Assembly (NCBI RefSeq): GCF_004328075.1
Contig: NZ_SJFN01000034.1
Location: 1-48,647, forward strand
Source: Siculibacillus lacustris
GTDB taxonomy: Bacteria > Pseudomonadota > Alphaproteobacteria > Rhizobiales > Ancalomicrobiaceae
Direction of reading: 5' to 3'
DNA: 48,647 bases
Below the pieces are notes generated by a model. It saw only the letters and a program-made list of their open reading frames with translations, searched no databases and was not told the origin of the DNA. Below, one piece after another: positions 36,739 to 45,250 of the stretch. The translations under genes were made by a program, and so were the position numbers. Position 1 is the first letter of the stretch. Every line of letters starts with the position of its first letter.

Positions 36739-38103
36739 TCAGCCGACCACGTAGGTCCAGGTCAGCATGCCGTTCAGCGCGATGATCACCGCGGCGATCA
36801 CCACGGCGATCGCCGTCAGCCAGCGCGGCGCGGTGAGCGTGCCGAGGCGGCGCCGGTCGGCGGTGAACCAGACCAGCGGCAGCACCGCGAAGGGCAATTG
36901 CAGGCTGAGGATCACCTGCGACAGGATCAACAGACTGGCGGTGCCGTGCTCGCCGGCGATGATCGTCACCGCCGCCGCCGGCACGATCGCCAGCGCCCGG
37001 GTCACCAGCCGCCGGATCCACGGCTGGAAGCGCAACTGGACGAAGCCCTCCATCACCGTCTGCCCGGCGAGCGTCGCGGTGACGGTGGAATTGAGGCCGC
37101 AGGCGATCAGGGCGATGGCGAACAGCGACGGCGCCACCGAGGCCCCGAGCAGCGGCATCAACAGGCCGTGCGCCTCGCCGAGCTCGGTGACGTCGAGCCG
37201 CCCCGAGGCATGGAAGGTCGCCGCCGCCAGGATCAGGATCGAGGCGTTGATGCCCAGCGCGAAGATCAGCGCCAGGGTCGAATCGATGGTCGCCAGATTG
37301 ATCGCCTCGCGGCGCTGGTCGAGGCTCGGGCCATAGGCGCGGGTCTGGACGATCGCCGAATGGAGATAGAGGTTGTGCGGCATCACCGTCGCGCCGAGGA
37401 TGCCGAGCGCCAGATAGAGCCGATCGGGATCGGTCAACACGGTCGCATCGGGGATGAAGCCGCGGGCCACCGCCCCCCAGTCGGGATCGGCCATCAGGAT
37501 CTGCGCGCCGAACGACAGGGTGATCACCGCCAGCATGGCGATGATGAAGGCTTCGATCTTGCGGAAACCGAAGTGCTGCAGCGCCAGCACCATCACCACG
37601 TCGAGCGAAGTGATCAGCACGCCCCAGGCCAGCGGAATGCCGAACAGCAACTGCAGGCCGATCGCCGTGCCGATCACTTCCGCCAGATCGGTGGCGATGA
37701 TCGCCACCTCGGCCATCAGCCACAGCGGGATGTTGACGCCGCGCGGCAGGAACTCGCGGCAGGCCCGCGCCAGATCGCGCCCCGAGGCGATGCCGAGACG
37801 GATCGCCAGGGCCTGCAGCACGATCGCCATCAGATTGGCGAGAAAGGCGACGAACAGCAGGCCGTAGCCGAACCTCGAGCCGGCGGCGAGCGAGGTCGCC
37901 CAGTTGCCGGGATCCATGTAGCCGACCGCCACCAGATAGCCGGGCCCGAGGAACGACACCAGGCGGCGCAGCTTCGAGCCACCGCCGCGGATCGCCACGG
38001 TGCCGCGCAAGCCGCCGAGATCGCCGTCGGCGCTCGGCGTGGCCACCGCCGCCGAGAGGGCGGCGGGCTGGCGGGATCCGGAACGGGGCAGGGGCTCGAT
38101 CAT
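36739..38103 (-). CDS. mntH: Nramp-family divalent metal (Mn2+/Fe2+) transporter
   Basis: Proton-coupled manganese importer. From the ATG at 38103 there are 454 residues. The first helix contains [24 protein letters not shown] with the metal-binding DPGN motif at about 64-67; helix 6 contains [18 protein letters not shown] with the MPH motif. Eleven hydrophobic segments are evident. The in-frame extension to 38235 is Pro/Arg-rich and would cross the presumed promoter, so it is rejected. A Mur-box-like dyad (38231-38245) lies about 130 bases upstream, which would give manganese-dependent repression. Confidence 0.93.
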   Translation of the reverse strand: MIEPLPRSGSRQPAALSAAVATPSADGDLGGLRGTVAIRGGGSKLRRLVSFLGPGYLVAVGYMDPGNWATSLAAGSRFGYGLLFVAFLANLMAIVLQALAIRLGIASGRDLARACREFLPRGVNIPLWLMAEVAIIATDLAEVIGTAIGLQLLFGIPLAWGVLITSLDVVMVLALQHFGFRKIEAFIIAMLAVITLSFGAQILMADPDWGAVARGFIPDATVLTDPDRLYLALGILGATVMPHNLYLHSAIVQTRAYGPSLDQRREAINLATIDSTLALIFALGINASILILAAATFHASGRLDVTELGEAHGLLMPLLGASVAPSLFAIALIACGLNSTVTATLAGQTVMEGFVQLRFQPWIRRLVTRALAIVPAAAVTIIAGEHGTASLLILSQVILSLQLPFAVLPLVWFTADRRRLGTLTAPRWLTAIAVVIAAVIIALNGMLTWTYVVG

Positions 38104-38230
38104 GGGATTGTCCGTGGCCGGCGGGCGGGAGGTGCGATCGACCGGGTCGTCGGCTTCGGGAGGCGAGGGGGCGTGAGTCGCCGTCGGAAGATGCGGCCGG
38201 CCGCACCGCGTCCGCACGCGCTGATTTAAC

Positions 38231-38245
38231 TGCAACTAATTCGCA
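38231..38245. promoter_or_regulatory. Candidate Mur/Fur-type box upstream of mntH
   Basis: TGCAACTAATTCGCA is an imperfect dyad with TGC/GCA ends in an AT-rich patch; it resembles, from memory, the manganese-responsive Mur sites at rhizobial and Brucella mntH/sit promoters. Position fits the mntH promoter. Confidence 0.4.
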
Positions 38246-38487
38246 AAAGCAAGAGACGGGTCGTCGCCGCACCGCCTCACCTCGACGCGAACGGCAGTCT
38301 GACCCTTCCCCCGGCCGCTGGCAACGTCCGAGGTGGCGCCTCGGTTCCCGTCGCTCGCCGCGGTCGCCAAAGCCCCGCTTGTCGCGGTCGCGCCGAGTCT
38401 GTACCTCCGAAGCGAAGACCCGGCGCGACCGATGCCGCAGCCCCCTGCGACGGAGCCGGCGCGCCCACTTCGGCCGAAAGGATCGCC
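38246..38487. other. Divergent mntH/arsC gap
   Basis: The gap between the two genes runs from 38104 to 38487. Apart from the Mur-like site nothing is recognised; the remainder is GC-rich with only shadow reading frames. It must hold the arsC promoter and a ribosome binding site (GAAAGGA just before 38488). Confidence 0.35.
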
Positions 38488-38910
38488 ATGTCCGACGTCA
38501 CCATCTTCCACAATCCCGCCTGCGGCACCTCGCGCAACGTCCTCGGCCTGATCCGCAACGCCGGCATCGAACCGGAGATCGTGCTCTATCTGAAGACACC
38601 GCCGACCCGCGCCGAACTGGTCGCGCTGCTCGCCCGCATGGGCGTCGGCCCGCGCGCCGTGCTGCGCCGCAAGGGCACGCCCTACGACGCCCTCGGCCTC
38701 GACGATCCGACCCTCGACGACGACAGGCTGATCGACGCCATCCTCGCCGATCCGATCCTGCTGGAGCGGCCGATCGTCGTGACGCCGGTCGGTGCCCGCC
38801 TGTGCCGGCCGTCGGAGGCGGTGCTCGATCTGTTGCCCGCCCAGACCGGCGCCTTCGCCAAGGAAGACGGCGAGCAGGTCGTCGACGCCGCCGGCCGCCG
38901 GATTCTCTGA
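38488..38910 (+). CDS. arsC: Arsenate reductase, glutaredoxin-coupled
   Basis: Reduces arsenate to arsenite using glutathione and glutaredoxin. MSDVTIFHNPACGTSRNVLGLI carries the catalytic HNPxCGTSR motif with Cys12. YLKTPPTRAELVALL and RPIVVTPVGARLCRPSEAVLDLL carry the arginines that bind the oxyanion. At 140 residues the length is typical of plasmid R773-type ArsC. No arsR, arsB or ACR3 gene is adjacent, so this is a stand-alone copy; related ArsC-fold proteins also have other roles. Confidence 0.95.
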   Translation: MSDVTIFHNPACGTSRNVLGLIRNAGIEPEIVLYLKTPPTRAELVALLARMGVGPRAVLRRKGTPYDALGLDDPTLDDDRLIDAILADPILLERPIVVTPVGARLCRPSEAVLDLLPAQTGAFAKEDGEQVVDAAGRRIL

Positions 38911-38919
38911 CGCGGCCCC

Positions 38920-39960
38920 TCAGCCGCGCGACCCGAGCCGCAGACCCGGGGCCGGACGCTCGCGCAGCACGTCGCGGCGGAAGCGGTAGAGCCCGGCCGG
39001 CCGGCCGCCGGTGGTCAGCGAGGTCTCGCCGGTCGCCTCGACCAGCGCCGTGGTCTCGACCAGCCGGCGGAAGTTCTGCTTGTGCAGATGCCGCCCTGAG
39101 ATCGCCTCGACGGTGCGCTGCAGTTCGGTCAGGGTGAACACGTCGGGCATCAGCTCGAACACCACCGGCCGGTACTTGAGCTTGGCGCGCAGCCGCGAGA
39201 TCGCGGTGGCCAGGATCCGGCGGTGGTCGAAGCGCATCGCCCGCCCCAGCGCCGGCAGCGCCGCCGCCGCGCCGCCGCGCCCGTCGCGCCGCGCCTCGTC
39301 GACCAGGCCCGCCTCGTAGAGCAGCTCGTAGCGCTCCAGCACCTTCTCCTCGTCCCACGGCCCGCCGTCGGCGCCGAAGAACAGGCGCAGCCGCTCGCTG
39401 CGGCCGATCGCCCGGGTCGGATCGGCGTCGTCGGGGGCCTCGGCGACCCAGGCGCGCATCGCCGGCAGCATCACCTCGTCGAGGATCGCCGGCCGGCCGC
39501 GCCGCCAGTCCTCCCAGGGAAAACGGTCGTACCACGGGCGGAAGGCCACCCCGGCCCGCGCCAGCGCGGCGTCGCCGATCGTCGCCGCCTCGCCGCCGCC
39601 GTCGCCGCGCCCGCCGACCCGGGTCAGCGCCAGATAGCCGACCGACACCACGTGCGGCCCGGCGTCGCCCGGCCGGGCGTGACGGCCGCGGTCGCCGAAG
39701 GTGTAGAGCTGCTCGACATAGCCGAGCTTCAGCGTCGTCTGCGCCTCGACCCAGGAGCGCAGGCCGATCTCCAGGGTGCGGTGGGCGAGCGGGTCGAACG
39801 GACCGAACGGCAGCGCCTCGGCGGCGCGGCGCCCCTCGCCGGCGTCGGGACTTTCGGAGGCCACCGACAGGATCAGCGGCACGTCGCCGCGCACCGCGAC
39901 GATCGCCGCGTTGAGACCGATCTCCAGGCCACCGTCGTGGCGTGGAGCCTGTCCGGTCAT
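38920..39960 (-). CDS. nadQ: NAD biosynthesis repressor NadQ (NrtR/Nudix-like fold)
   Basis: A 346-residue protein with a Nudix-like N-terminal domain (LNAAIVAVRGDVPLILSVAS) and a C-terminal NrtR-type winged helix. The latter, from about residue 265, reads RPVVFELMPDVFTLTELQRTVEAI, HKQNFRRLVETTALV and RPAGLYRFRRDVL, which closely follows the NrtR/NadQ DNA-binding pattern. The catalytic Nudix box is not present, so the N-terminal domain is likely a ligand sensor rather than an enzyme. NadQ represses nadABC in Alphaproteobacteria, and the palindrome at nadA in this window is the probable target. The ATG at 39960 overlaps the stop of the phosphatase gene (ATGA). Confidence 0.85.
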   Translation of the reverse strand: MTGQAPRHDGGLEIGLNAAIVAVRGDVPLILSVASESPDAGEGRRAAEALPFGPFDPLAHRTLEIGLRSWVEAQTTLKLGYVEQLYTFGDRGRHARPGDAGPHVVSVGYLALTRVGGRGDGGGEAATIGDAALARAGVAFRPWYDRFPWEDWRRGRPAILDEVMLPAMRAWVAEAPDDADPTRAIGRSERLRLFFGADGGPWDEEKVLERYELLYEAGLVDEARRDGRGGAAAALPALGRAMRFDHRRILATAISRLRAKLKYRPVVFELMPDVFTLTELQRTVEAISGRHLHKQNFRRLVETTALVEATGETSLTTGGRPAGLYRFRRDVLRERPAPGLRLGSRG

Positions 39961-40502
39961 CGCCGGGTCTCGGCGCGCGGCGCGGCCTCCGGCCGCAGCG
40001 GCAATTCGAACGGCCGCCCCTCGAAGGCATCGGCGCCGCGGCCGATCGCCGCCACCGCGGCGATCATCCGCCCGTCGCGCGCCATCAACTGGTCGGCGAT
40101 GCGCACCAGCCGGGCGTTGGGCGTCGCCGACGGCGACTTCTCGCGCAGTTCCCGGGCGATGTGGGCCTCGTCGCGCGCCGGCATCAGCCGGCAGGCGGCG
40201 ATGAACGCCCCGGCGGTCGAGCGCGAGATCCCCGCCCAGCAATGGATCACCATCGGCCGCGTCCGGTCCCAGGCGTCGACGAAGGCGAGGAAGCGCTCGA
40301 CGTCGCTCTCGGCCGGCGGCTTCAAGCCGGCGATCTCCTCGACGATGTCGTTGAAGCCGAGCACCAGGTGGTCGGCTTCGCGGATCGACGGCGGCCGCAC
40401 CACCGGGGTGCCTTCGTTGATCAGGGTGGCGAGATGGCTCGCCCCGGCCGCCTCGACGGTTTCGGCGAGGCGCGACAGGGAGCAGACGTGGAGGCTGGAC
40501 AT
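39957..40502 (-). CDS. Tyrosine phosphatase family protein
   Basis: A 181-residue cytoplasmic protein with the CX5R phosphatase loop HCWAGISRS (Cys at about 88, Arg at 94), placed after VDAWDRTRPMVI as in dual-specificity and tyrosine phosphatases. LVLGFNDIVEE may supply the general acid Asp. The start is at 40502; an in-frame extension upstream is Arg-rich shadow. It is the first gene of a unit with nadQ (ATGA overlap), an order I recall in other Hyphomicrobiales. Its substrate, and whether it relates to NAD control, is unknown. Confidence 0.87.
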   Translation of the reverse strand: MSSLHVCSLSRLAETVEAAGASHLATLINEGTPVVRPPSIREADHLVLGFNDIVEEIAGLKPPAESDVERFLAFVDAWDRTRPMVIHCWAGISRSTAGAFIAACRLMPARDEAHIARELREKSPSATPNARLVRIADQLMARDGRMIAAVAAIGRGADAFEGRPFELPLRPEAAPRAETRR

Positions 40503-40617
40503 GGGCGCCGACGGGTTCGGGGGATGATCCCGCCAGATTAGAGCATCTCGCCGCCGCCGCCACCGCATTCGGCGTCGCTGCGCCGAACGTCGCAGGCGCT
40601 GCCGCGGGGGGGGCGCC

Positions 40618-41280
40618 TCAGGCGACCGTCGGATGGGCCGCCCGGTCGAGGCTGTGGAAGCGTTCGAGGAAGCGCGCCTGCGCCTCCGCCGTCGACCACG
40701 GCACCAGATCGAGCCGCTCGGGAAAGCCCCGCGGCCGCCCGAACAGCTTGACCGCCTCGTCTCTTGCGAAACCGGCGAGCTCGACCGCCTCGAAATAGGC
40801 CGAGACGTGGTCGGCGCGCTTGGTCAACTGGCGGATCTCGGCGGGCACCGTCGCCGGCAGGCCGAAGCGCAGGTGGATCGCCGCCTCGAGCCGCGATTCG
40901 ACCGCCTTGTAGCCGCCGCCGACCACCGCCTTGAACGGCGAGATCATGTCGCCGATGACGTATTCGGGCGCGTCGTGGAGCAGCACCGTCAGCCGGTATT
41001 TCGGCGCCAGGGTCGGCTCCAGGCGCAGCGCCAGATCCTCGACCAGGACGCAGTGCTGGGCGACCGAGAAGGCGTGATCGCCGTGGGTCTGGCCATTCCA
41101 CCGCGCCACCCGGGCGAGCCCGTGGGCGATGTCGACGATCTCGACGTCGAGCGGCGACGGGTCGAGCAGATCGAGGCGGCGTCCGGACAACATGCGCTGC
41201 CAGGCGCGGGGCGGAGCGGAGCGGGGCGGCATCGGGACGTCCTCGACGATCGGGAATCGCGCGTGGCGCGCTTCATTCAC
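40618..41280 (-). CDS. HD-domain hydrolase (YfbR-like)
   Basis: A 220-residue metal-dependent phosphohydrolase of the HD superfamily. His69 and His76 (GDHAFSVAQHCVLVED), the HD pair at 102-103 (LLHDAPEYVIGDMISPFK) and the Asp of TKRADHVSAYFEA complete the metal site. YfbR-type members are 5'-nucleotidases, so a nucleotide substrate is plausible. The N-terminal MNEARHARFPIVEDVPMPPR is probably a flexible extension. It lies between the nadQ-phosphatase unit and ygfZ on the same strand, with gaps of 115 and 41 bases. Confidence 0.88.
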   Translation of the reverse strand: MNEARHARFPIVEDVPMPPRSAPPRAWQRMLSGRRLDLLDPSPLDVEIVDIAHGLARVARWNGQTHGDHAFSVAQHCVLVEDLALRLEPTLAPKYRLTVLLHDAPEYVIGDMISPFKAVVGGGYKAVESRLEAAIHLRFGLPATVPAEIRQLTKRADHVSAYFEAVELAGFARDEAVKLFGRPRGFPERLDLVPWSTAEAQARFLERFHSLDRAAHPTVA

Positions 41281-41321
41281 CTAACCCCGCCAGCCGCCGT
41301 CCGCCATCCTCCGGGCGCCGA

Positions 41322-42227
41322 TCACTCTTCGACCGGCGCCGGCCAGCCGAAACCGGCGAAGGCGGGAATCGCCAGATCGAGGCGGATGCCGCCGCAGGTC
41401 ACCGGTACACCGGCGTCGAGGGCCGCCCGCGCCCGATCGAGCCGCACCGCGGCGATCCCCCGGCCGGCGATCGACGAGCCGAGGGTGCCGATCCCCTTTT
41501 CCCCGGCCAACACGTCGCTGCCGGCCGTCGGTAATTCGGTGCCCGCGGGAATCGCCTCGGCCAGGACGAAGCGCTTGCGGGCGGTACCGCGATGCTTCAT
41601 CCGCGACACCACTTCCTGGCCGACGAAGCAGCCCTTCTTGAAGTCGACGCCGCCGAGATCGTCCATGTCGACGTCGTGGGGAAAGAATTCGCCGAGGGTG
41701 AAGTCGACGCTGCTCTCCGGCACGCCGAGGGCGAGGCGGTGGCGATGCCAGGCCTCGAGCGCTGCGGTCGGCACCACTCCGGCGGCGGGCGCCGGGACGA
41801 GGACGTGGCGGCCGAGCGCCGCCAACCGCGGGTCGGTGAAGACGATCGCGCCGTCGGCGTCCGGATCGGGGGCCGGTCCCCAGGCGATGAACACCGCGAA
41901 GTCGTCCGACCGGTCGGCGAGCGTCACCTCGGCGCGCAGCCGGTAGAAGGTCAGGCGCTTGAGAAAGGCGGGGACCTGGGCGCGTTCGATCTCGACCAGG
42001 AAGCCGTCGTCCTGCCGGATCAGGAAGAAGTCGTAGAGCACCTTGCCCTGGGGGTTGAGCAATGCCGAGAACCGCGCCTCGCCCGGAGCCAGGGCCTTGA
42101 CCGTGCCGGTGAAGATGCCGTGGAGGAACGCCTCGGCCTCGCGCCCGCCGATCGCCACCACGCCGCGATCGGGGCGCGCCGCCACGCCCGCGGCCGGTGG
42201 GCCGTTCGGATCCGTCGAAATGCTCAT
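41322..42227 (-). CDS. ygfZ: Folate-binding Fe-S cluster assembly factor YgfZ
   Basis: Tetrahydrofolate-dependent protein needed for assembly or repair of Fe-S enzymes such as MiaB. The signature KKGCFVGQEVVSRMKHRG lies in the C-terminal half, with the essential Cys. GREAEAFLHGIFTGTV near the start and LNPQGKVLYDFFLIR follow the GcvT-like fold. From the ATG at 42227 there are 301 residues; the upstream Met at 42287 would add 20 residues that lie in the promoter. NadA, an Fe-S enzyme in the same window, is a potential client, but this is only a suggestion. Confidence 0.93.
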   Translation of the reverse strand: MSISTDPNGPPAAGVAARPDRGVVAIGGREAEAFLHGIFTGTVKALAPGEARFSALLNPQGKVLYDFFLIRQDDGFLVEIERAQVPAFLKRLTFYRLRAEVTLADRSDDFAVFIAWGPAPDPDADGAIVFTDPRLAALGRHVLVPAPAAGVVPTAALEAWHRHRLALGVPESSVDFTLGEFFPHDVDMDDLGGVDFKKGCFVGQEVVSRMKHRGTARKRFVLAEAIPAGTELPTAGSDVLAGEKGIGTLGSSIAGRGIAAVRLDRARAALDAGVPVTCGGIRLDLAIPAFAGFGWPAPVEE

Positions 42228-42363
42228 GACTGTCCCCCGTGACCCGATCGGTCCGACCCAGCTGACGAGATTTAGCGCACGCTTCAAATCGCGGCAATGA
42301 CGACCGGAACGAGCAGGCGCTCAGCCGGACAGCGAGGACGCGCCGTGCGCCCTGCGACGCCGG

Positions 42364-43113
42364 TCAGTCGGCGAGTTTGAACCAGTGCCAGGTGCCGTCC
42401 GGGCCGATCCCGACGGTGTAGAACGTGTAGCGGCCGACGCTGCGCATCTCCTCGAGATCGGACGAGGTGACGATCTTGTAGAGCTCGACCACCCGTCCCG
42501 GCGGCAGATCGTCGAGCGGCAGGGCGGCGAAGGACGGCCACACGTACATTTCCTGCGGCGTCCCGGGATTGAGTCGAACCCAGCTCGCCTCCAGCACGTC
42601 GGTGAGAATCGCCAGGAGCTCGAGCCCCTTGCCGTCGCCCGACTGCGACTTGATGTAGTCGATCGGGTCGCCGATCTCGTTGATCGAGAAGATCGGCGGC
42701 ATCTCGTTCGACTGGATCACCTTGCGCAGACGCTCGAGGTCGCCCGAATAGGCGGTCTCGAGCAGCCGTTTGCGCATCGCGGCGACCGGCGGCGGCAGGG
42801 CCTCGGTGCCGGTCTGGACCTCGGGCCGCGGCCCGGCCGGGGCCGCCGGAGCGCTCGGAGCGGGCGCCGGGGCGGTGCCGTGCGGGATCTCGACGGCCGG
42901 CGTGGGAGCCTTGGGGTCGACCACGATGCGTTCGGTGCCGACCTTCTTGGAGGCCGGCGGATCGTCGGCGCCGGTCGCGCCGCTCACCACCAGCATCACC
43001 GCCGCGGCATACGCGCTCGCACGAGCCAACCGCCCGAGGCGACCGACGGCTCTTGCCAACCGCCCGTCGCCGTGCCTATCGATCCGGTCGACGGCGGGAT
43101 GAAGTCCGAACAT
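42364..43113 (-). CDS. Exported/anchored hypothetical protein, 249 aa
   Basis: The ATG at 43113 has GGAGGG six bases upstream; the frame is open further, across the LysE region, but without coding character. Residues about 25-45 (RASAYAAAVMLVVSGATGA) form a signal peptide or anchor. A Pro/Ala linker (PHGTAPAPAPSAPAAPAGP) precedes a folded domain beginning MRKRLLETAYSGDLERLRKVIQSNEMPPIFSINEIGDPIDYIKSQSGDGKGLELLAILTDVLEASWVRLNPGTP and ending WHWFKLAD. This resembles conserved Hyphomicrobiales exported proteins with an ankyrin-like start, but I cannot name the family. Confidence 0.75.
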   Translation of the reverse strand: MFGLHPAVDRIDRHGDGRLARAVGRLGRLARASAYAAAVMLVVSGATGADDPPASKKVGTERIVVDPKAPTPAVEIPHGTAPAPAPSAPAAPAGPRPEVQTGTEALPPPVAAMRKRLLETAYSGDLERLRKVIQSNEMPPIFSINEIGDPIDYIKSQSGDGKGLELLAILTDVLEASWVRLNPGTPQEMYVWPSFAALPLDDLPPGRVVELYKIVTSSDLEEMRSVGRYTFYTVGIGPDGTWHWFKLAD

Positions 43114-43234
43114 CGCGAGCCCTCCGACGCCCCCGCGGGGCGCGTGCGGCGGCATCGTAGCGATGCGGCGCGCGGATGGAAGGGCCGATCGCGACGGGCG
43201 GACCGGCCCGATCGGACGGAAGAGGACGTGGGCG

Positions 43235-43861
43235 GTGGGTGGCATCTGGTTCCTGTTGATCGGCCTGGGGGTCGGCGTCGCCTTTTCGGCGCCGGTCGGG
43301 CCGGTCAACATCATGTGCATACAACGCTCGTTCCGCTCGGGCTTCGTCGGCGGTCTCGCCGCCGGCCTCGGCGCGGTCGCCGCCGACGGCTTCTTCGCGG
43401 CGGTCGCCGGTTTCGGCATCACCGCGGTGTCGAGCTTCTTCGAACTGCATTCGGGCTGGCTGCAGGGCATCGGCGGCGCCCTGCTCATTCTGTTCGGCCT
43501 GCGCACCGCGCGCGCCCGGCCGCACATCGAGATCGGCGAGGACGAACCGCGCTCGCCGCTGTCGATCGCCGTCACCACCTTCGGCATGACCGTCACCAAC
43601 CCGGCCACGGTGCTGGGCTTCCTCGCCTTCTTCGGCTCGCTCGGCGATCTCGTGCCGGCCCGCGGCGATTGGCTCGCCGCCGGGCTGTTCGTGCTCGGCG
43701 TGGTCTGCGGCGGGTCGCTGTGGTGGCTCGCCGTGTCGACCCTGGTGGCGGCGCTGCGCGACCGCATGACCGACGTCATGCTGCGGCGGATCAACGTCGG
43801 CGCCGGGGCACTGCTGGCGCTGTTCGGGGCGGGGATGTTGGTGCGGACGCTGCTCGGCTGA
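43235..43861 (+). CDS. LysE family amino-acid exporter
   Basis: A 208-residue inner-membrane exporter starting at GTG 43235 with AGAGGA at 43221-43226. The first helix holds GVAFSAPVGPVNIMCIQRSFRSGFVGGLAAGLGAVAAD, the LysE/RhtB signature (APGP.N..v...sl..G...G...g.G...ad). Six hydrophobic segments are visible, and GITAVSSFFELHSGWLQGIGGALLILFGLRTAR follows the usual third-helix pattern. GMTVTNPATVLGFLAFFGSLG is another hallmark. The exported amino acid cannot be told from sequence. It converges on the 43868 gene with six bases between. Confidence 0.9.
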   Translation: MGGIWFLLIGLGVGVAFSAPVGPVNIMCIQRSFRSGFVGGLAAGLGAVAADGFFAAVAGFGITAVSSFFELHSGWLQGIGGALLILFGLRTARARPHIEIGEDEPRSPLSIAVTTFGMTVTNPATVLGFLAFFGSLGDLVPARGDWLAAGLFVLGVVCGGSLWWLAVSTLVAALRDRMTDVMLRRINVGAGALLALFGAGMLVRTLLG

Positions 43862-43867
43862 CCGCCG

Positions 43868-44125
43868 TCACTGCAGCCGGCGGTCGATGGTGAATTCGCC
43901 GGCCAGAATGCGATCGGCGAGCGCCTCGGTGAAGTCGGCCACCGCCACTTCGCCCCAGGTCGTGACCAGATCGGTCAGCACCGCGAACAGCGCCGCCTGC
44001 GTGACGATGTCGCGCTCGATGCCCTCGGCCTCGGCGTCGTCCATCGCATCGACGACCATCTCGAAGGCCGCGCGCTTCTTGTCGGCGATCGTCGTTTCGA
44101 CGTCGCAGGTCGTCTCGTCGAGCAT
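43868..44125 (-). CDS. Small acidic hypothetical protein, 85 aa
   Basis: From the ATG at 44125 the protein reads MLDETTCDVETTIADKKRAAFEMVVDAMDDAEAEGIERDIVTQAALFAVLTDLVTTWGEVAVADFTEALADRILAGEFTIDRRLQ in blocks that are entirely alpha-helical and acidic. The pattern of a helical bundle with ALFAVLTDLVTTWGE is shared by conserved small Hyphomicrobiales proteins of unknown role. An in-frame start at 44239 would add 38 residues of low character. No partner gene is obvious. Confidence 0.65.
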   Translation of the reverse strand: MLDETTCDVETTIADKKRAAFEMVVDAMDDAEAEGIERDIVTQAALFAVLTDLVTTWGEVAVADFTEALADRILAGEFTIDRRLQ

Positions 44126-44303
44126 CGGTGATCTCGAAGGTCCCAGCCGCATCGCCTGATCCGGCATCATCCATCCCGACCGCATGGATAACACGAAGCG
44201 TCGGATGTGCCGCCAGACTCCTGGGGACAAACTTAACACCGGTTAAAAGATGTGAGGAATTGGTTAACGCCGAGGCGAGGATCGTCCTCACGTTTCGGTT
44301 GCG

Positions 44304-44738
44304 TCAGTGCACCCCCCACCGCGCCACCACGTCGCGCGACAGGCTCGCCCCTTCGGCGGTGTAGCGCGCCGCAAGGTCGCGCGCCGTGGCGCTGCACACC
44401 CGGTGGATCTCGGCGAGCCCGCGGTAGGACTGATTGAAGCGATCGACCAGACGCCGCCGCCGCTCCGGCGCCGGCTGTTCGGCGTCGAGCAGCACGGTCA
44501 TCTGGTTGCGCCAGGTCTGGGCCTCGTCGGCCCCGCACAGCGGCCTGAGGTGATGGAGCGCACCGAGGATCTCGGCGAGACGCAGCAACTGGTCGTCGTA
44601 GGGCGCGGTCTCCGCCGCCCGGCTCGCTGCGACCAGAGGCGGGCCGCCGAACGACGTCGTCGCGAGCCCGGCCGCCAGCACGCCGGCCAAGGCCAGAGCT
44701 GCCCTCGTCACCCGTCTCGGCGACCGTCCTCGGCTCAT
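44304..44738 (-). CDS. TIGR02301-family exported protein
   Basis: A 144-residue protein with an N-terminal signal peptide (basic MSRGRSPRRVTR, then ALALAGVLAAGLATTSFG). The mature part APYDDQLLRLAEILGALHHLRPLCGADEAQTWRNQMTVLLDAE, with RLVDRFNQSYRGLAEIHRVC later, matches the TIGR02301 family limited largely to Hyphomicrobiales, with two conserved cysteines. Function unknown. The start codon overlaps the stop of the upstream Nudix gene (ATGA at 44735-44738), the pair forming one transcription unit. Confidence 0.85.
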   Translation of the reverse strand: MSRGRSPRRVTRAALALAGVLAAGLATTSFGGPPLVAASRAAETAPYDDQLLRLAEILGALHHLRPLCGADEAQTWRNQMTVLLDAEQPAPERRRRLVDRFNQSYRGLAEIHRVCSATARDLAARYTAEGASLSRDVVARWGVH

Positions 44739-45229
44739 CCGCCGCCCTCGTCCCTGTCGCCGGCGCCGCTGCCGGACGCCCCTTGCATAACCGATCCGAC
44801 CGGCCCTTGGCCATCGTGGAGACGTCGGGCCACGCGGATGAACGGCAGCACCCCGGGCATCAGATCGAGGCGGGAGAGGTCCGCGTCGGTGACGAATCGC
44901 GCCTCGGCGGCGTCGTCACCGGCGACCGGCTCGCCGGCCACCCAGGCCGCGGCATGGACGATGAGATCGACGCCGAGGAGCCCGTCGTCGTCGCGCCGCA
45001 GGATCAGGCGCCGCCCGGAGACCCCGACGATCCGCGCGGTGACCCCGGTCTCCTCGAGCGTCTCGCGCAGCGCCGCGTCCCGCGCGCTCTCGCCCGCTTC
45101 GATACCGCCGCCGACCGGCGCCCACAGGCCGATCCCCGGCGCCTTGCCGCGCCGAATCATCAGCACCCGGTCGCCACGGAACACGCAGACGCTGACGCCG
45201 CGACGCAGACGCGATTCGGGGATGTCCAT
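44735..45229 (-). CDS. Nudix hydrolase
   Basis: A 164-residue pyrophosphohydrolase. The Nudix box is intact: GGGIEAGESARDAALRETLEETGV, with the REx2EE metal-binding glutamates at about 56-60. The N-terminal RLRRGVSVCVFRGDRVLMIRRGKAPGIGLWAPVG is typical of ADP-ribose or nucleotide-type Nudix enzymes, but the substrate cannot be predicted. It is translationally coupled to the TIGR02301 gene and follows the 45251 gene by 21 bases on the same strand. Confidence 0.92.
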   Translation of the reverse strand: MDIPESRLRRGVSVCVFRGDRVLMIRRGKAPGIGLWAPVGGGIEAGESARDAALRETLEETGVTARIVGVSGRRLILRRDDDGLLGVDLIVHAAAWVAGEPVAGDDAAEARFVTDADLSRLDLMPGVLPFIRVARRLHDGQGPVGSVMQGASGSGAGDRDEGGG

Positions 45230-45250
45230 GGCATCGGTTCCGGCGGAGGC

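Noticed and set aside
42550-42590. A T-loop-like string resembling a tRNA end (GGTTCGACTC on the minus strand)
   Set aside because: No acceptor, D or anticodon stems can be folded around it, and it lies inside the coding sequence of the 42364 gene.
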